Origin: Thiomonas sp. FB-6
GTDB taxonomy: Bacteria; Pseudomonadota; Gammaproteobacteria; Burkholderiales; Burkholderiaceae_C
Direction of reading: 5' to 3'
Length of the DNA: 64,000 bases
Assembly: GCF_000377645.1 (NCBI RefSeq)
Contig: NZ_KB898473.1
Span: 112,720-176,719, forward strand
Shown: positions 32,107-44,984 of the stretch, in pieces
How the letters are laid out: each line of letters starts with the position of its first letter
How positions within the stretch are numbered: the stretch's first letter is position 1
Notes under the pieces: model-generated
Seen by the model: only the letters and a program-made list of their open reading frames with translations
Told to the model about the DNA's origin: nothing
The model's database searches: none
Position numbers and translations under genes: made by a program

Positions 32107-32670
32107 TCACCAGGTGCCGTGCAGGCCCCAGTAGAGGATGAACACCGCCACCAGCGTGGACAGCGCCCAGGCCCAGGGCGGCATCATCTCCCACAGGCGT
32201 TCGGCCATGCCGTGAGGCGCCAGCACCAGTTCGCCGCGCGCGCTGCGCTCGAAGCGGGTGAAGAAGTCCTCGATCAACCCGCGTACCGCCTGGTCGGCGA
32301 GGGCACCGCCCATCTGCGCGATCGCGCCCCCCACCTCGGCGTTGGCCTGGTACTGCAGCGAAGTGCCGTCGCCCGCAGGCTGCAGCGCCACCAGCGCACG
32401 CCCGGCACCGAAACCGGCGCTGCCGCCGTTGCCCTCGAAACGCAGCACGTAGCTGTGCGGAGGGTTGGCATCCTGCAGCCACAGGGTGCTGGTGAAGCTG
32501 GTGCGGTGCCCGGCGATCTCGAGCTGCTGCACGACCTCGAAGCGCCCGGGCGCGCTTTGCTCGATGCTCTCGCAGCCCGGAATGCACGCGCGCAGCATCG
32601 CGGGCGAATTCAGGGCTTCCCAGGCCTGGGCGGGGCTGAGGGGGATGTGGCGCTTGCCTTGAACGTCCAT
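32107..32670 (-). CDS. CoxG/SRPBCC-family protein with C-terminal membrane anchor
   Basis: 187 aa. START/SRPBCC fold of the carbon-monoxide-dehydrogenase subunit G type (SPAQAWEALNSPAMLRACIPG; EVGGAIAQMGGALADQAV), then a C-terminal TM helix (LSTLVAVFILYWGLHG). CoxG anchors CO dehydrogenase to the membrane, but no cox genes are nearby, so the partner is unknown. The start at MDVQGKRHIP fits the domain. Confidence 0.85.
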   Translation of the reverse strand: MDVQGKRHIPLSPAQAWEALNSPAMLRACIPGCESIEQSAPGRFEVVQQLEIAGHRTSFTSTLWLQDANPPHSYVLRFEGNGGSAGFGAGRALVALQPAGDGTSLQYQANAEVGGAIAQMGGALADQAVRGLIEDFFTRFERSARGELVLAPHGMAERLWEMMPPWAWALSTLVAVFILYWGLHGTW

Positions 32671-32872
32671 GGTCGGTCTCGCAGATCGGGTGCGCCGCCC
32701 GGAATGGGCAACGCTATATCCATACTTACTTATATTCACCCGCTGTCACCAAGGTATCAAGCTGCAACGCAACATTTTCCGGGTAAATACTCCCTAGGGC
32801 TTTCCTGGGCCCTTCTCCGCCCGAAACCCCGGACATCGCCCCCAAGACCGGCCTGCGCGGCCCCGCGCGCGT

Positions 32873-32878
32873 TACATT
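32873..32878 (+). promoter_or_regulatory. -10 box (TACATT) of the hydroxyacid dehydrogenase gene
   Basis: TACATT 8 nt before the ATG implies a leader of only a few nucleotides. Confidence 0.35.
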
Positions 32879-32886
32879 AGGCGGCC

Positions 32887-33903
32887 ATGAACATCGTGAT
32901 CCTCGACGACTACCAGGACGCCGTGCGCAAGCTGCCGTGTTTCGAGCGGCTCGCCGACCACGAGGTCAAGGTCTTCAACAACAACGTCAAGGGCGCCGGC
33001 CAGCTCGCCGTACGCCTGCGCGACGCGCAGGCCCTGGTGCTCAACCGGGAACGCACGGCGCTGAGCGCCGCGGTGCTGCCGCGCTGCCCCAAGCTGCGCC
33101 TGGTGGTGCAGACGGGCCGGGTCGGCGCGCACCTGGACGTGGACGCCTGCACCCGTGCCGGCGTGGCCGTGCTGCAGGGCACCACCGACCCCGCGCCCAC
33201 CGCCGAGTTCACCTGGGCGCTGATCCTGGCGGCCATGCGCCGCATTCCCCAGTACGTGGCCAGCCTCAAGCAGGGCGCCTGGCAGCAGTCGGGCCTGAAG
33301 TCGCAGTCCATGCCGGTCAACTTCGGCCTCGGCCAGCGCCTGGCCGGCAAGACCCTGGGCATCTGGGGCTACGGGCGCATCGGGCGCATGGTGGCCGGCT
33401 ACGGGCGCGCCTTCGGCATGCGCGTGCTGGTGTGGGGCAGCGACGCCTCGCGCCAGGCCGCGCGCGAAGCCGGCCTGGACGCCGCCGCCGACCGGGCGCA
33501 ACTGTTCGCGCAAAGCGACGTGCTCACGCTGCACCTGCGGCTCAACGAAGACACCCGCGGCCTGGTCACGCTGGCCGACCTGTCGCAGATGAAACCCGAC
33601 GCGGTGCTGGTCAACACGGCCCGCGCCGAGCTCATCGCCCCGGACGCCCTGGTGTCCGCGCTCAACCGCGGCCGCCCCGGCATGGCGGCGGTGGACGTGT
33701 TCGAGTCCGAGCCCATCATGCGCGGCAATCCCCTGCTGCGCCTGGAAAACGCGATCTGCACGCCCCACGTCGGCTACGTCGACGAAATGCACTACGAGCA
33801 CATGTTCGGCCAGGCCTTCGATGCCCTCGCCCGCTTCGCCGCCGGCGAGCGCGAAGGCGTGCTCAACCCCGAAGCCCTGCGCCACCCCCACTGGGCCGGC
33901 TGA
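32887..33903 (+). CDS. D-2-hydroxyacid dehydrogenase family protein
   Basis: 338 aa. NAD-binding Rossmann motif GKTLGIWGYGRIGRMVAGYG (about 155-175), catalytic Arg in VNTARAELI, Glu in the EP region (VFESEPI) and catalytic His in CTPHVGYVDE. It belongs to the phosphoglycerate-dehydrogenase-like branch. Substrate unknown. Confidence 0.92.
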   Translation: MNIVILDDYQDAVRKLPCFERLADHEVKVFNNNVKGAGQLAVRLRDAQALVLNRERTALSAAVLPRCPKLRLVVQTGRVGAHLDVDACTRAGVAVLQGTTDPAPTAEFTWALILAAMRRIPQYVASLKQGAWQQSGLKSQSMPVNFGLGQRLAGKTLGIWGYGRIGRMVAGYGRAFGMRVLVWGSDASRQAAREAGLDAAADRAQLFAQSDVLTLHLRLNEDTRGLVTLADLSQMKPDAVLVNTARAELIAPDALVSALNRGRPGMAAVDVFESEPIMRGNPLLRLENAICTPHVGYVDEMHYEHMFGQAFDALARFAAGEREGVLNPEALRHPHWAG

Positions 33904-33952
33904 GGCCGCCCGCGCAAAGACCTCGCATCCGCGTTTTGGGTGTAAATGGGCG

Positions 33953-33958
33953 TAAAAT
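33953..33958 (+). promoter_or_regulatory. -10 box (TAAAAT) of the fic gene
   Basis: TAAAAT 8 nt before the ATG, within an AT-richer patch (TGTAAATGGGCGTAAAATCG), implies an almost leaderless message. Confidence 0.4.
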
Positions 33959-33966
33959 CGGGTGTC

Positions 33967-35016
33967 ATGATCCGATACGAGACCCTGCACATCACCCCGG
34001 AAATCCTGGGCCTGATCGCTGGTATCGACGAATTCAAGGGCGCATGGCGGTCCCTGGGGGCGCTGGCCCCCGAGCGCCTTCTGGCACTGCGCCGCGTCGC
34101 GACGATCGAGAGTATCGGTTCATCCACACGCATCGAGGGAAGCAGGCTGTCGGACCGAGACGTCGAGCAACTGCTATCCAACCTGCGCATTCAATCGTTT
34201 CAGACCCGCGACGAACAGGAGGTCGCCGGCTATGCCGAGGTCATGGAGATGGTCTTCTCGTCCTGGCAAGACATCGCCTTGACCGAAAACCACGTCCGCC
34301 AACTGCACCGTGACCTGCTGATCCATAGCGACAAGGACGCCTGGCACCGCGGCACTTACAAGACGTCCACCAATAGCGTGGTTGCCTTCGACGAACGTGG
34401 TGGCTCCCTGGGCGTGGTCTTCGCCACTGCCACGCCCTTCGACACCCCGCGACTGATGCGCGAGTTGATCGACTGGTTTCACGATGCTCGAGGCGCCGGC
34501 AGCTTGCACCCGTTGCTGCTCATCGCCATCTGGGTCGTCGTGTTTCTGGAGATCCATCCCTTTCAGGATGGCAACGGCCGGCTGAGCCGCGTCCTGACCA
34601 CCTTGCTGCTTCTGCAGGCAGGCTACGCGTACGCGCCCTACAGCTCGCTCGAAAGCGTGATCGAGCAGAACAAGGAGGCCTATTACCTGGCGCTGCGCCA
34701 GACCCAGGGCAGCATCCGCAGCGACGCGCCGGATTGGCAACCCTGGCTCTTGTTCTTCCTGCGGGCCCTGTCTCAACAAGTGCGCCGACTCCAACACAAG
34801 GTAGAGCGAGAGCGCCTGGTACTCGCAAGGCTACCGGCTCTGTCCCTCCAGATCGTCGAGTTCGCTCGCGAGCACGGTCGCGTCACCATGGCGCAGGCGC
34901 TGCGCCTCACCGGCAGCAATCGAAACACGCTCAAGCAACACCTGCGCAGTCTGGTTGAACAGGAGCATCTGGTTCAGCATGGTGGCGGACGGGGCACCTG
35001 GTACTCGATGCGTTGA
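33967..35016 (+). CDS. Fic-family protein (AMP-transferase type, with N-terminal inhibitory motif)
   Basis: 349 aa. The N-terminal Fic_N-like region carries the inhibitory motif S53-TRI-E57-G58 (S/TxxxEG/N, class II Fic autoinhibition). The core Fic motif HPFQDGNGRLSR is complete at 197-208 with catalytic His197. A C-terminal winged-helix-like segment (about 285-349, VTMAQALRLTGSNRNTLKQH) could bind DNA. Fic proteins transfer AMP or other nucleotide groups to hydroxyls; the target is unknown. Slightly lower GC than its neighbours suggests acquisition. Start at ATG 33967. Confidence 0.92.
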   Translation: MIRYETLHITPEILGLIAGIDEFKGAWRSLGALAPERLLALRRVATIESIGSSTRIEGSRLSDRDVEQLLSNLRIQSFQTRDEQEVAGYAEVMEMVFSSWQDIALTENHVRQLHRDLLIHSDKDAWHRGTYKTSTNSVVAFDERGGSLGVVFATATPFDTPRLMRELIDWFHDARGAGSLHPLLLIAIWVVVFLEIHPFQDGNGRLSRVLTTLLLLQAGYAYAPYSSLESVIEQNKEAYYLALRQTQGSIRSDAPDWQPWLLFFLRALSQQVRRLQHKVERERLVLARLPALSLQIVEFAREHGRVTMAQALRLTGSNRNTLKQHLRSLVEQEHLVQHGGGRGTWYSMR

Positions 35017-35077
35017 GCGCTTGCGCGCGGGTTCGGCGACACGCTCCACGGCCAGTCGATGAACCCTGCAAGTCGCG

Positions 35078-36511
35078 CTACTTGCCGATGCAAAAGCGCG
35101 AGAAGATGTCGCCCAGCAGTTCGTCGGCGCTGACTTCGCCGGTGATGCCCATCAGCTCCACGTGGCCCAGGCGCAGTTCCTCGGCCAGCAGCTCCAGCGC
35201 CGGGCTGGACTGAGCCAGCCAGGCCGCCGCCTGTTCCAGGTGGCGCTCGCAGGCCTGCAGCGCCTGCACGTGGCGGGTGCGCGCCAGGAACACGCCCTCC
35301 GGCATGGCCTCCCAGCCGCAACGCTGCAACAACTGCTGGCGCAGGGTCTCCAGGCCCTGGCCGTGGCGCGCGGACAGCCGCGGCCCGGCGACTGCGGCCT
35401 CGCCCAGGCCCAGCTCGGCGGCCAGGCCGCGCGCGGCCGCCTCGGCCTCGGGCGCGGCCAGCGCATCGTTCTTGTTCCACACGTGCAGCACACGCGCCTC
35501 GGGCACGCCATGCTCGCGCAGGCGCGCGGCGATGCGCGCTTCCTCCGCACGGTACGAGGGCTGCGCCACTCGCGCGAGGTCATGCACGAACAGCACCGCG
35601 TCGGCCTGCGCGATGGCCTCCCAGCTGCGCTGAACGCCGATGCGCTCGACGCGGTCCTCGGTGTCGCGCAGCCCGGCGGTGTCGATCACGTGCAAGGGCA
35701 CGCCCTCGATCTGGATGGACTCGCGCAGCCGATCGCGCGTGGTGCCCGGCACCTCGGTCACGATGGCCAGCTCCGCGCCGGCCAGCGCGTTGAGCAGCGA
35801 ACTCTTGCCCACGTTGGGCTGCCCGGCCAGCACCACGTGCAGCCCCTCGCGCAGCAAGGCGCCCTGGCGGGTGCGCGCCAGCAGCGCGCGCAGCGCCTCG
35901 ACCAGCTCGCCCACGCGCACGCCCACCGCGTGCGCGCGCACGAACTCGATGTCCTCTTCCGGGAAGTCCAGCGTGGCCTCGACCAGCGCGCGCAACTCGC
36001 GCAACCGTTGCCCCAGCGCGTGCACCTCGCGCGACATCTCGCCGGCCAGCGCGCGTTGCGCGCCCAGCACCGCGGCTCCGGTGGTGGCGTCGATCAGGTC
36101 GGCCACCGCCTCGGCCTGGGCCAGGTCCAGCTTGCCGTTGTGGAAGGCCCGCTCGGTGAACTCCCCGGGCCCGGCCACGCGCAGGCCCTGCTCCCGTCCG
36201 AGTTCGAGCAGGCGGCCCAGCAGCATCTGCAACACGGCCGGGCCGCCATGCACCTGCAGTTCCAGCACGTCCTCGCCGGTGTAGGAGTGGGGCGCCGGAA
36301 ACCACAGCGCCAGGCCTTCGTCGATGACCTCGCCCTCGGCGTTGCGCAATTCCAGCAGCGTGGCGTGGCGCGGCTGCAGCGCGCGCCCGCACAGCGCGCG
36401 CACCAGCCCGGCCAGATCGCGCCCCGAGGCGCGCACGATGCCCACCGCGCCGCGCCCGCCCGCGGTGGCCACCGCGGCGATGGGCTCGGCGTGGCGCGCG
36501 AGCAGGCTCAC
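35078..36511 (-). CDS. mnmE: tRNA modification GTPase MnmE (TrmE)
   Basis: 477 aa from a GTG at 36511, in the gap after the yidC stop. N-terminal folate-binding domain (IAAVATAGGRGAVGIVRASG), G domain with AGQPNVGKSSLLNAL, DTAGLRDTED and NKND, and the canonical C-terminal FCIGK whose Cys is conserved. Partner of MnmG. In-frame ATGs further upstream would overlap yidC. Confidence 0.97.
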   Translation of the reverse strand: MSLLARHAEPIAAVATAGGRGAVGIVRASGRDLAGLVRALCGRALQPRHATLLELRNAEGEVIDEGLALWFPAPHSYTGEDVLELQVHGGPAVLQMLLGRLLELGREQGLRVAGPGEFTERAFHNGKLDLAQAEAVADLIDATTGAAVLGAQRALAGEMSREVHALGQRLRELRALVEATLDFPEEDIEFVRAHAVGVRVGELVEALRALLARTRQGALLREGLHVVLAGQPNVGKSSLLNALAGAELAIVTEVPGTTRDRLRESIQIEGVPLHVIDTAGLRDTEDRVERIGVQRSWEAIAQADAVLFVHDLARVAQPSYRAEEARIAARLREHGVPEARVLHVWNKNDALAAPEAEAAARGLAAELGLGEAAVAGPRLSARHGQGLETLRQQLLQRCGWEAMPEGVFLARTRHVQALQACERHLEQAAAWLAQSSPALELLAEELRLGHVELMGITGEVSADELLGDIFSRFCIGK

Positions 36512-36542
36512 CGCGGGCCTCCCGGGCCGCGGCGGCCCTGCG

Positions 36543-38204
36543 TCACTTGACCGAAGAGAACTCCGGCACGCCCATCTTGCGATTGATGAACCACTGCTGG
36601 GCAATCGAGAAGATGTTGTTGGTCAGCCAGTACAGCACCAGGCCCGCGGGGAAGAAGAAGAACATCACCGAGAAGGCCAGGGGCATGATCCACATCATGC
36701 GCGCCTGCATCGGGTCCGGCGGCGTGGGGTTGAGCTTGACCTGCAGGAAGGAGGTGCCGGTCATCACCAGCGGCAGCACGTAGAACGGGTCCTTGGCCGA
36801 GAGGTCGTGGATCCAGCCCAGCCACGGCGCGCCGCGCAGTTCCACGCTCGACAGCAGCACCCAGTACAGCGCGATGAACACCGGGATCTGGATCACCACC
36901 GGCAGGCAGCCGCCCAGCGGGTTGATCTTCTCCTTGCGGTACATCTCCACCATGGCCGCGTTCAAGGCCTGCGGGTCGTCCTTGTGGCGCTCGCGTAGAG
37001 CGGTCATGCGCGGGCCCACCGCCTTCATGCGCGCCATCGAGCGGTAGCTGGCCGCCGTCAGCGGGAAGAAGGCCAGCTTGAGCAGGATGGTCAGGCCGAT
37101 GATGGACCAGCCCCAGTTGCCCAGCAGGCGGTGGACCTGCTCCAGCACCCAGAACAGCGGCTTGGCGATGATGGTCACCCAGCCGTAGTCGCGCACCAGC
37201 TCGAAGCCCGGCGCCAGGCCCTCGACCTGCCCCTGCAGTTCGGGGCCGACGAACAGCTTCTGCTCGGCCTGTTCCTGCGCCCCCGGGGCGATCTTGGGCA
37301 GGTGCAGCATCACGCCGGTGGCGAACAGCCCGCCCGGCAGCTTGCGCAGGTAGAACTCGCGCGAGCCCTGGAAGGGCTGCGGCAGCCAGGCGGTGGCGAA
37401 GTACTGCTGCACCACCGCGGCCCAGCCGTCGCCGGCCTGGATGGTCTTGGCCTGGTCGTGGAAGTCCTTGAACTCGAACTTCTGGAACTTGGCGGAACTG
37501 TCGTACAGCGCCGCGCCGTAGAAGGTGTGATAGAAGTGCGTGCCCTTGGAGGGGTTGTCGTCGTCGCGCACGATCTGCAGGTACAGCTGGGGCTGCACCG
37601 CGGCCTCGCCCTTGTTGACGATGGTGTCGCGCACGTCGATGGCATAGCTGCCGCGGTGGAAGGTGAAGCTGCGGGTGAGTTGCAGCCCTCCCTCCACCGG
37701 CGAGGCAAAGCTCACCGTCAGCGTGTTCGCCGAACCCATGTCCAGCGGCCCCGGCACCAGGGTCATCGGAGTTTCATGGTTGGGGAACTGCCCGCCCACC
37801 AGCCCGCTCTGCGCCACGTAGGTGCGCGAGGGCGTGTCGTCGAACAGCACCATGCGCTGCGACGTGTCTTCCTGGCTCTTGTACTTGAGCAGCCCGGCGT
37901 AGACCACGCTGGCGCCGCGGCTGGAGATCTTCAGGTCCAGCAGGTCGGTGCGCACGTCGGTGAGCACCGCGGGCGCCGAGGCGCTGCCCGCCGGGGCGGC
38001 CGCGCCGGGCGCACCCGGGGCGCCGGACGCGGCGCTGGCCAGCGCCGAGGGCACGCCGCTGCCGGCGGCGGCCGGCGCGCTGGCGGTGACGCTCGGCGCC
38101 TGGCCGAACAGCCCGGCCTCGCCGTGCGAGCGCAGCCAGGAGTTATAGAGAAAGATCACCGATGCGGTGAAGATCACCCACAAGATGGAGCGGCGAATGT
38201 CCAT
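36543..38204 (-). CDS. yidC: Membrane protein insertase YidC
   Basis: 553 aa. N-terminal TM (SILWVIFTASVIFLYNSWLR), Ala/Pro/Ser-rich linker, large periplasmic domain (about 65-340), then five conserved TM helices with NPLGGCLPVVIQIPVFIALY and the C-terminal WFINRKMGVPEF. It inserts and folds inner-membrane proteins. It is in the usual yidC-yidD-rnpA-rpmH string. Confidence 0.98.
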   Translation of the reverse strand: MDIRRSILWVIFTASVIFLYNSWLRSHGEAGLFGQAPSVTASAPAAAGSGVPSALASAASGAPGAPGAAAPAGSASAPAVLTDVRTDLLDLKISSRGASVVYAGLLKYKSQEDTSQRMVLFDDTPSRTYVAQSGLVGGQFPNHETPMTLVPGPLDMGSANTLTVSFASPVEGGLQLTRSFTFHRGSYAIDVRDTIVNKGEAAVQPQLYLQIVRDDDNPSKGTHFYHTFYGAALYDSSAKFQKFEFKDFHDQAKTIQAGDGWAAVVQQYFATAWLPQPFQGSREFYLRKLPGGLFATGVMLHLPKIAPGAQEQAEQKLFVGPELQGQVEGLAPGFELVRDYGWVTIIAKPLFWVLEQVHRLLGNWGWSIIGLTILLKLAFFPLTAASYRSMARMKAVGPRMTALRERHKDDPQALNAAMVEMYRKEKINPLGGCLPVVIQIPVFIALYWVLLSSVELRGAPWLGWIHDLSAKDPFYVLPLVMTGTSFLQVKLNPTPPDPMQARMMWIMPLAFSVMFFFFPAGLVLYWLTNNIFSIAQQWFINRKMGVPEFSSVK

Positions 38205-38302
38205 ATGAATTCCTGCGTTGTAACCATTCCCGACGCCGCGCGCCTGCGCGCATTCGCATCCCGGGCAAATCGCGTATTAGAACCCATGCGCGTGGCGAAG
38301 GG

Positions 38303-38578
38303 TCATTCGTCGCCCCGCTGCGCCGGCGCCTGCGTGTCTCGCGCGCGCCAGGCGTCCCAGTGGAACAGCCGCGGCACCGGATCCTCGCCGCCACGGCACC
38401 AGGGGTGGCAGCGCGCGATGCGCAGCGCCCCCAGGTAGCTTCCCCGCGCGGCGCCGAAGCGATCCAACGCCTGCAAGGTGTAGTTGGAACAGGTGGGCGT
38501 GAAGCGACATTGTCCACCCACCCAGGTGCTGAACAACAGCTGGTACCCGCGCACCAGCAGCATCAGCAGGCGCTTCAT
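38303..38578 (-). CDS. yidD: Membrane protein insertion efficiency factor YidD
   Basis: 91 aa. LLVRGYQLLFSTWVGGQCRF, TPTCSNYTLQALDRFGA and GALRIARCHPWCRGGEDPVP are family signatures. The start overlaps the rnpA stop (ATGA). Confidence 0.95.
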   Translation of the reverse strand: MKRLLMLLVRGYQLLFSTWVGGQCRFTPTCSNYTLQALDRFGAARGSYLGALRIARCHPWCRGGEDPVPRLFHWDAWRARDTQAPAQRGDE

Positions 38579-39060
38579 GACGACTGCGGCCCCCGGCCCG
38601 CCGCGTCTTCCCGCTGCGCGGCCCGCCGCCGTTTCACTTCCCACTCGGCCAGCAACTGCCCCAGGGTCTGGTGCAGGTAGCGCCGCAGCGCGTCCGACTG
38701 GGCGCTGCGCCAGCGCGCATCCAGGCGCGACTGCAGGCGCAGCACCAGCACCGGCAGCGGCTGCCCGGGCTCGCCCGGGTGTTCCCGCAGGTGGGCACGC
38801 AGGCGTTCGCGCGCGACGCGCCGGATCAGGTTGCGCCGCGCCGCGTGCTTGCACTGGCGCTTGGGCAGCACGAAGCCCACCGCGCAGGCAGCCTGGGCAG
38901 TGGGTGGGCTCAGCGCATCCTGCTCGGACGCGCCGCGGTAATGCAATCGGAATTCGCCGGCCTGCACCCAACGCGCCCGCAAGGACGCGCCGAAGGATTC
39001 AGGCCGCAGCAGCGCCAGCAATTCAGCCGGCGCGGCGCCTTCGTCGTGGTTCCGGCTCAT
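38575..39060 (-). CDS. rnpA: Ribonuclease P protein component
   Basis: 161 aa, with N- and C-terminal extensions typical of Burkholderiales. The RNA-binding signature is AVGFVLPKRQCKHAARRNLI followed by RRVARE. It pairs with RNase P RNA (encoded elsewhere) to process tRNA 5' ends. Confidence 0.95.
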   Translation of the reverse strand: MSRNHDEGAAPAELLALLRPESFGASLRARWVQAGEFRLHYRGASEQDALSPPTAQAACAVGFVLPKRQCKHAARRNLIRRVARERLRAHLREHPGEPGQPLPVLVLRLQSRLDARWRSAQSDALRRYLHQTLGQLLAEWEVKRRRAAQREDAAGRGPQSS

Positions 39061-39083
39061 CGGGCGCCCTGGCCCGAGCCGAT

Positions 39084-39218
39084 TCAGACGGCCAGGCGCT
39101 TGCGGCCCTTGGCGCGGCGCGCGTTGATCACCGCGCGGCCGCCGGCCGTGCGCATGCGCACGAGAAAGCCATGGGTGCGCTTGCGGCGGGTCTTCGACGG
39201 CTGGTAGGTACGTTTCAT
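39084..39218 (-). CDS. rpmH: 50S ribosomal protein L34
   Basis: 44 aa: begins [20 protein letters not shown] and ends GRKRLAV, full-length and highly conserved. It lies 23 bp upstream of rnpA. Confidence 0.99.
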   Translation of the reverse strand: MKRTYQPSKTRRKRTHGFLVRMRTAGGRAVINARRAKGRKRLAV

Positions 39219-39406
39219 GACGGTTCTGCCTTGGTTCTGCTCAGTCTCGCGCTATCGCGCAAATTGCCGGCTCGGAGCGGCAGACGCAGCGCGGATCGAA
39301 AAAAGCATGCCATTTCAGCAAATTGCGCGCCGGCTGTCAATGTCTGCCGGGTACGCGGCGGGTCTTAGAACAACATCCGGAAAAGCACAAGCGGGCAGTC
39401 CTCGGC

Positions 39407-39415
39407 TGTGGATAA
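39407..39415 (-). promoter_or_regulatory. DnaA box (TTATCCACA on the minus strand)
   Basis: Perfect consensus, overlapping the expected -35 position of the dnaA promoter. Confidence 0.8.
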
Positions 39416-39430
39416 CTCGGGAGCTTGGTC

Positions 39431-39436
39431 TAGAAT
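39431..39436 (+). promoter_or_regulatory. -10 box (TAGAAT) of dnaA
   Basis: TAGAAT 160 nt before the dnaA ATG, in the local AT-rich patch. Confidence 0.4.
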
Positions 39437-39596
39437 GGGCCGCCCAACCCCCCTGGATTCCAAGCGTCGCACAGGCCATCGTGCCCGCGTGCCGCGGGCC
39501 CTCCCTTTGGTTCCAGGCCCTCGCCACGGTTGCGCAACCCTGCGCCGGCCGGGCGCGCGCCGGGGGCCTGAACCTTTGTACGTATCCACACGTTTC

Positions 39597-41006
39597 ATGT
39601 CCCTCGACCCGCTCTGGCAGGCATGTTGCACACAGCTGGCCGCTGAGATCCCGACCCAGCAGTACGCCGCCTGGATCAAGCCCCTGCACGCTCCCAACTG
39701 GAGCTCCGACGGCGCCGTCGCCACGCTGTCGGTTCCCAACCGCTTCAAGATGGACTGGTTGCGCTCGCAATACGCCGAGCGCATTTCCCTGGCCCTGGCC
39801 GCCGTGGCCGGGCGCCCGGTGCAGCTGGAATTCGCGATCCACAAGGCCTCGTCCTCCCGCCCCGCCGCGCGCCCGTCCGACGACGCCGCCGCTGCACCCA
39901 GCGCCGAAGCCGCGGCAGCGCAGGATTCCATCGACAGGGCCGCGCAGGCGGCCGCCGCGGACAGCGCTGCCAGCGAGGCGCTGGAGCGTTCGCGCCTGAA
40001 CCCCGGCCTGACTTTCGACAGCCTGGTCGCCGGCAAGGCCAACCAGCTCGCCCGCGCCGCGGCGCTGCAGGTGGCCGAGAACCCCGGCAAGTCCTACAAC
40101 CCGCTGTTCCTGTACGGCGGCGTGGGCCTGGGCAAGACCCACCTGGTGCAGGCGGTGGGCAATGCGCTGCTGGCAGCCCGCCCCGGCGCGCGCATCCGCT
40201 ACCTGCAGGCCGAACAGTTCGTCAGCGAGGTGGTGCGCGCCTACCAGCGCAAGACCTTCGACGAATTCAAGCGCTACTACCACGCGCTGGACCTGCTGCT
40301 GATCGACGACGTGCAGTTCTTCGCCGGCAAGGAAAAGACCCAGGAGGAGTTCTTCTACACCTTCGAGGCGCTGACCGCCAAGCGCTCGCAGATCATCCTC
40401 ACCAGCGATACCTACCCCAAGGAACTGCAGGAGATGGACGCGCGCCTGACCTCGCGCTTCGACTCCGGCCTGACGGTGGCCATCGAGCCCCCCGAGCTGG
40501 AGATGCGCGTGGCCATCCTGCTGCGCAAGGCCGACGCCGAGCTCGTGAGCCTGGGCGAGGACGTGGCCTTTTTCGTGGCCAAGAACGTGCGCTCCAACGT
40601 GCGCGAGCTCGAGGGCGCGCTGCGCAAGATCCTGGCCTACGCGCGGTTTTCCGGCGAAGCCATCTCCATCGGCCTGGCGCGCGAAGCGCTGAAGGACTTG
40701 CTGTCGCTGCAGAACCGCCAGATCTCGGTGGAGAACATCCAGAAGACCGTGGCCGACTTCTACAAGATCAAGGTGGGCGAGATGTACTCCAAGCGCCGCC
40801 CGGCCTCCATCGCGCGCCCGCGCCAGATCGCCATGTACCTGGCCAAGGAACTCACCCAGAAAAGCCTGCCCGAGATCGGCGAACTCTTCGGCGGGCGCGA
40901 CCACACCACGGTGCTGCACGCGGTACGCAAGGTGGCCCAGGAGCGCACCCGGATGCAGGAGCTCAACCAGCAGTTGCACGTGCTGGAACAGACCCTCAAG
41001 GGCTGA
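39597..41006 (+). CDS. dnaA: Chromosomal replication initiator DnaA
   Basis: 469 aa. Domain [21 protein letters not shown]; low-complexity linker domain II (about 85-135); AAA+ domain with [16 protein letters not shown] (Walker A) and [20 protein letters not shown] (Walker B); domain IV HTH ending with [15 protein letters not shown]. The start at ATG 39597 fits domain I exactly, and the upstream frame is not conserved. Operon-like order dnaA-dnaN-gyrB follows. Confidence 0.99.
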   Translation: MSLDPLWQACCTQLAAEIPTQQYAAWIKPLHAPNWSSDGAVATLSVPNRFKMDWLRSQYAERISLALAAVAGRPVQLEFAIHKASSSRPAARPSDDAAAAPSAEAAAAQDSIDRAAQAAAADSAASEALERSRLNPGLTFDSLVAGKANQLARAAALQVAENPGKSYNPLFLYGGVGLGKTHLVQAVGNALLAARPGARIRYLQAEQFVSEVVRAYQRKTFDEFKRYYHALDLLLIDDVQFFAGKEKTQEEFFYTFEALTAKRSQIILTSDTYPKELQEMDARLTSRFDSGLTVAIEPPELEMRVAILLRKADAELVSLGEDVAFFVAKNVRSNVRELEGALRKILAYARFSGEAISIGLAREALKDLLSLQNRQISVENIQKTVADFYKIKVGEMYSKRRPASIARPRQIAMYLAKELTQKSLPEIGELFGGRDHTTVLHAVRKVAQERTRMQELNQQLHVLEQTLKG

Positions 41007-41160
41007 ACGGCCAGCGACCGAAAGGAACAAGACTGTGGGATGACTGTGGAGCAATTCTGGACAACTCGGCCCATCGCTGCGGTCTTTGCGAGTTGTTCAA
41101 TGTTCCTGCCCTAAACTGGACTGCTTGTCCCCAGCTTCGAAACTTGCCAAGTGCTTGATC

Positions 41161-41208
41161 GGTAACAGGAAACAGACTTATCCGCGAATTTCGGCGTCTC
41201 CTGTTACC
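41161..41208 (+). repeat. 10-bp inverted repeat in the dnaN leader
   Basis: GGTAACAGGA (41161-41170) and TCCTGTTACC (41199-41208) are perfect reverse complements with a 28-bp spacer containing TTATCCGCG, a weak DnaA-box-like sequence. It lies 29 bp before the dnaN ATG, in a 230-bp gap that also holds TGTGGAGCA. Confidence 0.6.
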
Positions 41209-41236
41209 ACTCCTATGTTGAGAAGGAAGAATCACA

Positions 41237-44900
<3,664 letters not shown>

Positions 44901-44918
44901 GGGTGTTGACGGCGGAAG

Positions 44919-44963
44919 AAATTGTTGTCACTTCCGAACGAAATTGATGTCACCTTCCGATGA
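44919..44963. repeat. Two tandem imperfect 22-23-bp repeats just after gyrB
   Basis: AAATTGTTGTCACTTCCGAA and AAATTGATGTCACCTTCCGA begin adjacent repeats with a 22-bp period (sharing AAATTG-N-TGTCAC and TTCCGA). Such spaced repeats resemble transposase-binding ends of IS21-like elements, but no transposase is here. They mark the start of the accessory region. Confidence 0.5.
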
Positions 44964-44984
44964 AGGTGGTCTAGTTTTCTGCAT

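Larger units (their letters stand above)
39219..39596. other. rpmH-dnaA intergenic region, probable oriC / dnaA control region
   Basis: 378 bp without a gene. It contains a perfect DnaA box TGTGGATAA (39407-39415), a one-mismatch box GTATCCACA (39582-39590), and a TAGAAT -10 box (39431-39436) whose -35 position overlaps the perfect box, suggesting DnaA autoregulation. In many bacteria oriC lies here. Only two good boxes are seen, so the dnaA-dnaN gap remains an alternative. Confidence 0.5.
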
